64,000 nucleotides of DNA from Paraphysomonas bandaiensis. Lineage: Eukaryota > Chrysophyceae. Both the position numbers and the translations under genes were made by a program. The notes beneath the pieces are model-generated. The model did not search any database, was not told the DNA's origin, and saw only the letters and a list, made by a program, of their open reading frames with translations. Below, in pieces: positions 62,401 to 64,000 of this stretch (the stretch's first letter is position 1; the number at the start of each line of letters is the position of its first letter). Location of the stretch: assembly GCA_965644295.1 (NCBI GenBank), contig CBFFRP010000645.1:1-64000 (forward strand). The letters run 5' to 3'.

Positions 62401-64000
62401 CGACAAATTCCGATAGAGGATTCACACTGGACGTTTGAATGCGTGCAGGACCACTGATGGAAGGTGCATCGTTCACCCAATCAATTGACACGCGCAGTGT
62501 TGACTGAACTGCAGCATTGCTCTTATCAGACACATATACAGTGACTTCCTCTAATTCCACCACCTGCGCCCATTTGTTTCTTTGGCGTTCTTGATGAAGA
62601 TACAATTCAATAGCAGATTCCGCTACATATGGCATATCCCACACATCGGACCAAACACCATAAAAGTTAGTCCTCGATTGATAGGACAATGAGGGTAAAA
62701 AAGCAGCAAGTACGCCCGGGTCTCTTGAAGTCACAGATAAACATGATGCATTTGAAACAGTGATGTCGATTCCAAGCGGTATATCAGTTGGAAGTATAAT
62801 ATATCCATATTGGGCACTTAGGGTGACACTAAGAGCGCGCAATCTCTCACGGCTAGTCTCCGACAACATGAACTCCGGGAATGCACATAACCCACCTTCT
62901 ATGCAATAAAGATGAGACTCCGAAAAGTGCAGCATAGATATGTCTTTAGCCTCTTCAATGAAAAAAGATACTGTATCTGTAGTATACTCCACAGGCCCTA
63001 TACCACAAGGACCATCATCGCGAACTCGCATAGTTAATTCCACAGGTCCAGTGTAAAACTGAGACGAAACTACGCTAATGAGAAAATGCATATCTAGATC
63101 ACTATCTGATACACATCTCATCACAAACCCATCGCGATCCACAGACCGGCAAAGTGTAGAATTAACAATGACGAAATCAAAATTTGCATCAGTCTCTGTT
63201 ACGATGTCAATTATTTCGAATTCAAATGCTGTCGTTAGAGAGCAGGAACTCGTAGTTGTGTCCTCGCCATTAACAATTACTCTCATAAAACAGTCATTAT
63301 CCTCGACACAATAGCCATCACCATCATTTATGGATAACCTCAAGGTTGGGGGATCATTGACTTCGTGAAAAACAAAGGCAACCTGCGCTGAGTTCTGATT
63401 AGCGGTTGGGATCTCCGTCCCAACGGCGCTAATGATAGTGGCAGTGATATATGATACGCCACTAAAGTGCAATGATGGTTGAATAGTTATACCCGAGAAC
63501 GCTGTGACTAAGTCGAGAGATGTACCGGTCATATCCAATACCTCTTTCCCATTTTCTGATGTCGCCAATCTAATTCTCACACTATCAGGATTGGGTATAT
63601 TGGAGGTATTAAGCATTACCATATCATTCGTTTCTGAAGACAATACTCGAACAGTGACAAGAGAATTTACCCCCCAAGGCAGGTTTTTGAACTCAACAGA
63701 AGGCAGAGAAACAGATGCACCCTCCAGGGTAGTTATTACACGTTCTTCAAAAGCGAGATGCGGACTCAATTTAGTATCACTTGTCACAGAAATAGGAAAT
63801 ACACGATAATCGCTTGTATTATAAGTGTCATGTACAGTAGAAACCAAATAGTCTTCTCCAGTCCAGCTCAATGAACCAGCAATATAATCAGAAGTCGGTG
63901 CAGTGTACAAAGACCTCAAAAAGGCATGGTTAACTGCAGCAACGGTGCCCTTGAACTTCAGTCGCTTGGGTGCCAGCTCAATTATATCGCTGGTGCTGAT
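41405..64000 (-). CDS. Giant repeat protein with cadherin/tandem-95-like units, ELWxTDGT propeller repeats and an internal receiver-like domain (5' partial)
   Basis: One uninterrupted frame runs from the right edge of the window to the stop at 41405, at least 7,531 residues without an intron. The start lies beyond 64000. About 63.4-45.0 kb encodes tandem units with at least fourteen N/D-D-x-P junctions (NDPPTL, NDAPSI, NDPPEI, NDPPII) and LxYxPxxNxxGxDxxxIxxxDxGN cores, as in cadherin-like, Big_9 or VCBS repeats. Interspersed are units of the form GGxFRLxxxGxxTxPI...GYTWxI. From about 44.96 to 43.0 kb are ELWRTDGT/GRELW repeats, probably a propeller, interrupted by a Cys/Trp-rich domain at 44.56-44.05 kb. 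A receiver-like domain follows at 42.75-42.38 kb, then more cadherin-like units to the stop. No membrane helix was seen near the C-terminus. A surface or matrix adhesion role is the natural guess for the repeats; the receiver does not fit it. Confidence 0.85.
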   Translation of the reverse strand: MSTSDIIELAPKRLKFKGTVAAVNHAFLRSLYTAPTSDYIAGSLSWTGEDYLVSTVHDTYNTSDYRVFPISVTSDTKLSPHLAFEERVITTLEGASVSLPSVEFKNLPWGVNSLVTVRVLSSETNDMVMLNTSNIPNPDSVRIRLATSENGKEVLDMTGTSLDLVTAFSGITIQPSLHFSGVSYITATIISAVGTEIPTANQNSAQVAFVFHEVNDPPTLRLSINDGDGYCVEDNDCFMRVIVNGEDTTTSSCSLTTAFEFEIIDIVTETDANFDFVIVNSTLCRSVDRDGFVMRCVSDSDLDMHFLISVVSSQFYTGPVELTMRVRDDGPCGIGPVEYTTDTVSFFIEEAKDISMLHFSESHLYCIEGGLCAFPEFMLSETSRERLRALSVTLSAQYGYIILPTDIPLGIDITVSNASCLSVTSRDPGVLAAFLPSLSYQSRTNFYGVWSDVWDMPYVAESAIELYLHQERQRNKWAQVVELEEVTVYVSDKSNAAVQSTLRVSIDWVNDAPSISGPARIQTSSVNPLSEFVVSDTDFSLSMLDIGYLDLWIDSASGINVDISSAGLARSGCQRLVVDTPHRLSIRGTPKALTKALRSAKIYSNDVNGDSDVLTIYVSDNGFYGKCLDNISYPCVKTYTYSVKVDIDTHSGNALVWEHTSDHTGPLVVSEHSALAVGGVTILSEQAEDSNTVLPNVSAVIASGEYGNFAFLKDTHAFEYPLRKDVEVRFHGGKSKREVADTIGIRVEIPWRYETQALELHSTNGQIPMNDIDVVVFFDGYNITDASAFVLYGNRQFEASALSLKGALEGLKNIGKVQVSFQLRNETSPSSLYGYLFVTFLTNAARDVLPLLRFQVHSAVASNSSAIIPSIAVYRTEKGSLQAEEQLISLRSRNNDTLHGDFVLSFGRGRSHGLQPLRSHVIRFNSSASADDTTVQLQNAVDLMDVLGLTSIENVVNGELDDSLIYSWSWKLTFLTLGGTIDNVDVVWSEGSTNVDILEEEYCSLCLPFENDDSISFDVEEIVRGTEPLGGYIKISFQYPDGVTASTQEISVRATADEVDFRLSRLPGIRSTKTIPRGCDNPEGNCLWSVSVVKSHEVVELPRMSVDTAGVLGYPSPRVYLTHTRGDVGDKISGKFRLRIDSPNYSRTTSWMSVGNGDHTESATSATVTKALEDIICIAESCAFQVSTTKTSEVGPVPLTSYTITVSVSSGLSHLLDSHEYLTIHVPDITIEDADLVGLGSESVDVRRIAPGDAQSSDRYLLSINTPRWSQVNETQTLHCSSESLFDSFVVSDMVPDAEFFSVSFRGEKAVRYIWIYDNILPDSLPLCDNNDVVSGEPCSGDGSTLFETLLSLSTVAGVSLTSNSTSGRICPESGNPEEVFSTTITFISESEKDFDSNFYVVSGSTGNVPPILIQNMTLSPWTHLDVVETTRGSSASINEVQVFSVTAVYNTSTEVWSTSKSYDASTGSFPLSLYEASTMVSAHASDDEFAAAVSYVAGVCCVDVARSEYSSEVGSLGKHVYSWTVTFPSSMGSVPLLMPDEECGLRDNTDVALKPDVWEGRICLSQFSENFVFSARRLVAGMSPLSGSVEIIATKPVVDFKVQLNSPSLQSELESKLRLVEGLEQTTVTDITLNSNGNVDSLLLLIDFGSSLVENLHIGSGSDVSLTSEKCLLSPTNTALPGAALDGDTSTRCYFPFVHGGDAYSSCIHMTGQRNDRLYCSQTYNMDVDNLWGICVDCDMEWDKSIEPISLSPLRSSYRLNGDKESISSLLSSIVYFPSNGLTLPARHFVTHGKWDRAVIEDHLKLAAMSGMGALASIPIEKTLNISISVVDDSPTVLFPTRGIVLFEDTMTNLPGISVLDSDHLTAAAQMQAQVAMSLMVGHGELFLSNHEGITFSDFDIKGNLTFMGSLYHVNKALASLQYIPDEEWNSVVETDGRNKIYVLSIFSLRHHEEVQKITTVSTTLGSVDHNSSAFRLSLDCSYFIQSNTSVGNAYAQTELLSTNVSADSLELAIQALVDHCFDMAFESTVGTNSSRSDNFKPIVVVSRSPYEDSYGKETYSWEVRFLNIPPKHGVNFPLLSAKNNSVVLSSNNRRGDLRGDIRVELVRTKGDFLSGEYNLICNGARTRSIQVGAKPEVIEVALEELEGINDVTVFTFANESDDGYKVGYEYIIEFTSLANWEPNQFNISRVGDVSGSVAFGPNIDLSIDYNPLLFSGQGNLKVIQENWVESDSLRIVALDMGAFVGNDTVGIGNMEAIHEIVATVPVYVLPTVDLPKLRVVNFDSEVDEDSVARLQLSLEFDHVVKDANIVAIDIAGVQDCSIEFTHSFVGAVEFARHEGVYSLSGPIVDIAELLQLIVIKPFPNYYGIIDLQFFAYMGRFVPDESKSHPTSCSVSVLPVEDPITVDVFLARAIAPARVAVPLVLAGVANPDDLTGSEMLSVNISTEKGGVISLPSYQFDATSNDFVEVGWYKLQNKPNSHSIVGPQHTINRILGNVRFEGTSDDVLHLSVSRWEPFGVAEIVSRMVPIRVVSDSGSVGGMSIVVPNITVHMKEDSMLRNLNISVLCDSADTVDVLISCEQGQLLLPMTVEMLRGVDIFSHGSLLHIRASSVDDINEAIAEIVYTPPGDFVGSVLFSVSTLKDSTSNVPSALSKEFLVFVDSVDDAPVISVNYSSPYVLGQVITSRAPMYLRAFTVTDIDDYYPLLIEVWCNEGKLALSDAFVQNLKSYKPYNAIKSTSSREISFFISKEEVATVLSYLQYQPAVMPLHTDTVTILVTSLTHTVLGRPGNIEPSLPFNRAESVSASFSIVVDIPMKVAVACPTVAKVAVNSSFYIGDACSIQSVVGSCVNPNACRAALIVSASEGQLSIDSYRSSDGIFEVVSTSLKHVSLTIDVARIRSLLDDILYTPYAENSASDFVSLQLDIEDDKQLVASTRASFEIDILPVFEMPLIIIDTVARNISAGDVVDLSFVSIQSHVSVPGSRWMPIFYLRIQSQLSHSSVVASIPQYQKSFSDLDVMDDGTLSSAVLLRGTPDVLTSYLSQGNVQYFSGSRESIEYNMTDLVSIELFISDNAHVATHGLDDKGTTTAVVEFNVCSVAVAPYLTVPRHAVVGEEDNPVRFTGTESILLTSGHESSSVVCTIEFYSSYGHFSFINGYEGDWEGSEVSYISKSHGDMALRVYSSVSKLSEILPTLVFTARENSHGEMTALIYFQCDTKEVYELSLFLLPINDEPVVSMLDQYEMLTKIKRNEEMSLADLELYILDVDVFDGKNENTGTIHVDISVPDCGVLRVDTHIASVCNIEFIDYFTGIISAETCNDASSRRESIVNWFDRRYDTDDMFEPLTYSSLTIVGHIDAVNCYISAISYSIPDGMHENSDYTVNIAVNDRGNFGIDGPKQSSKTISFEVLDEREPPILILKDIRVAEDSLLSAANIVDDLVYSHPFSGEELYHGSFHVDIVGITENYNDLVDISLPQVHENVSDTIFTAEDARSNEVHFTTQIKSLLTACRMYAFAFPKNFHGNVRVTLSVYDDRTKSLNSTAVSMVSVVPENDPPVISYTELRVDEDAAIPLPFSVSDPDVLFLRDSNSPLYSKRRSSQLVTSARVHVQCTHCFFKKNSTMPNDITFNRALSFQGRIDDINSALREVYVQSERNFNGNAYMDIFVDDLGNYGKDRVHMTAHDNVTLTILPVNDAPDIELWGLINVSEYTAVPVVSDSFRNKSIVYDVDMTDGEVYHMSIAVGHGNVSFSDVSMAQFKVFEVVSRDSFWVECRGDLSSVNALLLSAEYVSESYTYGSDIINITITDSKGATSSVILPVQVITSRSSPTVSISSSDVHLTVDEDDVFDFPQLTVTNPNGLDRTTQSSLQLEAVVTAAHGGTIETQEVMTVAYHVDEIQSIQTYLLNSYPVSHFWNATFRLSLNVVEGAKCGAPRPVYEDGSAPASVQLITDDIHINAVAMRSSERSEYGDGRGIGHSIQAKIEKMLEGCGGGKVSVERDDTDRGDGACRTGCKWQVTFHEVSFDFSLMTVYGNSIVETSGGVIERVEVVRSRPGNSLGGYFRLGFGMDVSSPIAFNATADMMASILMDMESIDAVSVTRSNVGQESNYTWTIAYFAVSGMSGGAELPLIQPITTNLTGDWTVESGDIGLVHYPADVLVSRVTPGFGSPRVLAVSTESNHHEEVIEIRYDFVSANHSQARSTIVSSDYPAFYLTVSHPVNISAYEVIGPIYVATVSMKEQEVKGPYEPYAQAAGTKEGESLESLLSSVSFFSSFVDSITVSKYVAGIGDAAEESPYVSWTVIYHGANYLNVRVAHFPTESHNDQSVSVRTVRPSNFVGGSFRLSYGGDLTVPLPYDISAVELRDALMSLDSMTDPLLGTGRLFVGRTGPNKERGYTWYISMLMDSALPYALSPSLLAVEGNRLTGVGSVTRVREVRNGVHNYGFRIHSGYQGVVNTAGGSLLDWHTTVMIAGSPADIATAVSGLQYQPENNWNGNVTVIIRLSNRNNRALDTFSAVSDTMFTFMVTVSPVNDPPEILWRETPLRDGHTLVIYEDTDVRLGGEFILFGGGTESDMTAMSTEGMIIVGSMGGIDPHRKVVQHGIQIKDIDSGEGQLTVLITCDRGTVSVQRESPNIGSAASVTISRGQPIPTDQDNGSLAVDGGALIVAGDLLEVNLLLSTLKYMPATNANGYDYIRISAWDGHVSAIDNETSAAVNKKLLVHILPLNDPPVIHLQSAALGVLYDNETSWDVGVAYLREDETYSLGHDFAIDDPDIDIYNVENEVMLTASWAKYGSWLSDDYTNRNSIVGNMFNATLSVQYGTLEVSDLGSISIISNTPVFYEGEMVGFREICLHGRYHQLISVLRTLTYTSDMNWFGNDVFEITINDLGNIGFGGPRHLTRKIVLEVDAVNDRPHIALPSFSALLTMEDSTGIIGSVSEDVVREVSTAVGVRSEEVVNMSALSFRIHDPDIALVTQRDRYILRNTENIGRNPLNNDPIYNTTYADKGSIDFLKYASNLVSPNGSIIDSTVVVTLNTSHGKLSLYRVPDTISFDYGSGLHDDYIVMRGPLGDVNVALQHMLYIPDLNWNSGTGNRDAAVRGITTLDMIKITATDAGFLSDESYVDIIVEPANDPPVVGIDNLAIHDFLMAEYDQLSRSVIDVTPLLCVEDSRCAISRIHVRDVDAMEANNGEMKLSLYAMNGTFGVDYSASSVPFTIVEHSNHNLFSILELTFSVDYTSVALDGLYYLPNAEYFGSDEIVITINDLGNTGLGPLCDYARESKYSSSCELTDRIVLPVNVRGKPDTPTIVTPDDIFAVYEDEAVFISGIHVSDGDDPEGSRGWHLPNTLPRTHSSGQKLIEITVSSPHGVISFEEVPLSLEFLIGKGIASSYIKFKGKLNDINSALGGIIFSPSRNFNSKDSGSLARINIVAVDVLHMNDFGDEAMSNAEILVRVNPTNDYACVHLPGMELLEPLITSSENMPWDVIHVPTVYIDEDTSYELGEIYISDIDEYGDDFGLVKRHAWEVTITSYHGSISTANYTVARLINAYTDGRTVSLIGFQIETLNSMIDQLMYTPDKNFFGDDSISVKVCENTQNLESFCDTKLLPMEIRSINDAPVWTSLQASLSTGEDESLLVGSHISLDDVDSYDHDIFMRISVDYGWVTFPTLPSNVTLLVGSGEMDKETHLKGPVEQLNIAVSHLIYYPLPHWNYAKLGLLDSLHFFVDDLGHSDFLTDLSNNSIYEGVEKISLTDSVDMFITVSEGPNNVPYIVVPGAVTKESPCESGIGRVSITKMTQLPPKENTCRVIESIRTIDLLEDVVSNISGISVHDDDIDAYNSGAVFLLVISVQHGTVFLPTAPANGLVVLVSTQNKGNISVYGTLEELNTCLSSLEYKPYTDYYGPDYLSVYVNDRGNYGVGGAKWSNETIPLRVLPVDDAPVLYAPTQLQHVMEDSRIVIPDIRVSDADYTEVIDGPPTYKRHDPFDETVSWNESVYREQESGMLRMYLSTNYGAVMPISLSGLSVINTPNTTEERSRLSQLPISGTLAERKRYTGVNSKDTTEDNPRHSVADTYIWWKSVTFEGRLHDINKAVDSLIYQPDINWNSALNDEFDILNITVEDLGNASNIVSVTKLVRIHVQAVQDNPVLHVPGEIYDSHRMSADMLSALVVDTNALYMDEDSDLLVIRGSSVRAIDEVANDGVIRLNIRAAFGSVHMVGLQEHSAASGSGVSSGFEGLILDNNEPDDITIRAPLSVVNVALSAIGFQPSENYFGRSAGLYITVSNSDIVDEEQTGDVRYIRVIVNPKNDPPIITTGDDSTAVSIFTVFEGDFIRINGVSNLNIDNSLVGSSYDSRLSSGFEVWKFQEPHKPFDREDWGVGKLEWSTALASDIYPGERSSYPKYFVEYNGFLYFQANDGIRGRELWRQDSSMSSSDSVSSGDSSTKLPNVASLFMDINPGVRESVPSFLTTHNGVLYFGADGVDIQWMQNADTFDECEGFRQSTFNHAVYYAVSNTSVWNPDRVYDCPVGYHWASTDEAQKIFTSYYDHDHEHMWHSYGYSERGERQGIQEFRDHGEFEKATAVGHEYESSVYVNKCGWEGYMWGGVRRTHFLFSDSRETLAYKHAGRGDSIRPDVEPSLEVLREVDFAGIVCVAGGTPNSLLAACSGQECRQYTGNELWRTDGTVEGTYRLDDVYRGTAGSYPKYLTSFDQYLYFSANSRDTGRELWRTKGESIGQAELVSLVADGMYEGSTGSDPKYMTVAGHLMFFSATHPESGRELWFMHRPGEGGGRRSNGGRVVPLGWVDIALGGKSSSPYGFEASRNVDNDPILPVYFAATTASSGYELWQSDGTTSGTTMVKDINPGISGSNPKYLTWFRGKLYFQADDGSTGRELWASDGSPSGTQQVRDIRKGRPSSVPSHMTTVPLIHPTSMGHDESEYLFFTATDGLYVEGVDSEEGFGGSQLWRTDGTYEGTQRVFQRTSNDLYFDHESLDAAFPSRMGVLGSELFVAASRGGEHSQTALSRGGFRSQSEEAIRGIDQAAVVTDIDGRPGDEITLTLEVDKGYLVLPAVPKVLAPVYMDSADVDEGTGILHILVVDSELSNRILLTSVLIGLGHSVVHSSNGLEAYNEITSSASDPFDLVIMDMEVSEGWDGLQAVRMIRHWERETSRPDHLVIVGTAPSLSFVLERNYALSAGFDEFMMRPFKDYVEGEPERVDFVETLAGDSTRWTTKSIDTVQEEDEREEYEAFVERILKYLRQSKSMQEIVSLYAEPLQATAKTPLPSEEVLATIPGPLISSRFVLSGTLGNINIMLRTLYYFPPNGTLTVGDAILTITAEDTLPECTSFESISDPTLSMRDAPTSANASSDLCNIRDASGSSTASIRIVVTGKNQAPEISITREGLVTARLDAVLSIDFVALSDPDFDDVSQLTDSFGFEQLPPVTAKVSAGVGYVYFEQTDDVSLLVSSTDMIVDSKRVLEIYGPIDKINTALASLKYICSGESGCIPGLLDSIKIEVDDGGYIGQGGPLQSTSEIEISVV
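42384..42745 (-). other. Response-regulator receiver-like domain inside the giant protein
   Basis: The segment reads ILVVDSELSNRILLTSVL, then FDLVIMDMEVSEGWDGLQAV, LVIVGTAPS and AGFDEFMMRPFKD. The first acidic position is kept (codon 42731-42733) but its partner is Ser. The phosphoacceptor Asp is at 42590-42592 and the switch Thr at 42488-42490. The canonical Lys of the KP motif is Arg (42416-42418). Family knowledge says the Lys helps phosphorylation-driven switching, so this domain may be weakly active or structural. Confidence 0.85.
44050..44560 (-). other. Cys/Trp-rich domain inserted between ELW repeats of the giant protein
   Basis: It begins at DECEGFRQSTFNHAVYY, contains YDCPVGYHWASTDEAQKIF, CGWEGYMWGGVRRTHFLFSD and AYKHAGRGDS, and ends DFAGIVCVAGG. 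It resembles an uncharacterised plant and protist extracellular domain with a CGWxxYxWxG and FSDSxxTxxYKHAG core. I recall that pattern but cannot name it with certainty. The ELWRTDGT repeats resume directly after it. Confidence 0.6.

Noticed and set aside
42093-63809. Many plus-strand frames of 60-160 codons opposite the giant gene
   Set aside because: They are antisense shadows of the long minus-strand coding frame and have no independent features.
41405-64000. Bacterial contamination as the source of the giant intronless frame
   Set aside because: The sequence is continuous with protist-type DNA, including a dispersed repeat copy at 40.8 kb, and no neighbouring bacterial operon is present. 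I cannot fully exclude old lateral transfer.

Overview
The window is nuclear DNA of a unicellular eukaryote (a protist whose lineage I could not resolve). Most genes are broken by GT-AG spliceosomal introns in all three phases, and TAA, TAG and TGA all act as stops. The gene set mixes general eukaryotic genes (FANCD2, a FAM32A-type splicing factor, 3-ketodihydrosphingosine reductase, a MAPEG protein, an AAAP transporter) with a hybrid histidine kinase, a type absent from animals. Intergenic DNA is AT-rich and full of microsatellites, decayed transposons and dispersed repeats.

Layout. 1-7.4 kb: a microsatellite leader, a FAM32A homologue (+), a repeat-filled gap and a six-exon membrane hybrid histidine kinase (-). 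8-16.9 kb: a roughly 30-exon FANCD2 gene (+) that keeps the monoubiquitination lysine and the acidic tail. 17.6-22.9 kb: an isochorismatase-family hydrolase (-), ketodihydrosphingosine reductase (+), and two AIM24-like paralogues in divergent orientation with the same intron position. 22.9-30.8 kb: a gene-poor stretch holding a decayed hAT transposon with clear terminal inverted repeats and an 8-bp target duplication, a small unknown gene (-), a six-exon amino-acid transporter (+) and a MAPEG gene (-). 31-40.3 kb: a 630-bp (TATG)n array, a PAAT-like gene (+), and a small unknown gene (+) split by a 5.1-kb intron that is almost entirely a 20-bp minisatellite. 41.4-64 kb: one uninterrupted minus-strand reading frame of at least 7,531 codons that runs off the right edge.

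The giant frame is the most unusual object. It encodes a tandem array of cadherin/tandem-95-like units (Asn-Asp-x-Pro junctions), several Gly-Gly-x-Phe-x-Leu units, a propeller-like block of ELWxTDGT repeats with a Cys/Trp-rich domain inserted in it, and then a response-regulator receiver-like domain set between extracellular-type repeats. I know of no described family with this order. The window also holds a complete hybrid histidine kinase about 34 kb away, but nothing in the sequence links the two.

Most neighbouring genes are divergent or convergent. At several divergent promoters the base composition switches strand: each gene's leader is rich in CA/CT and poor in G on its own coding strand.
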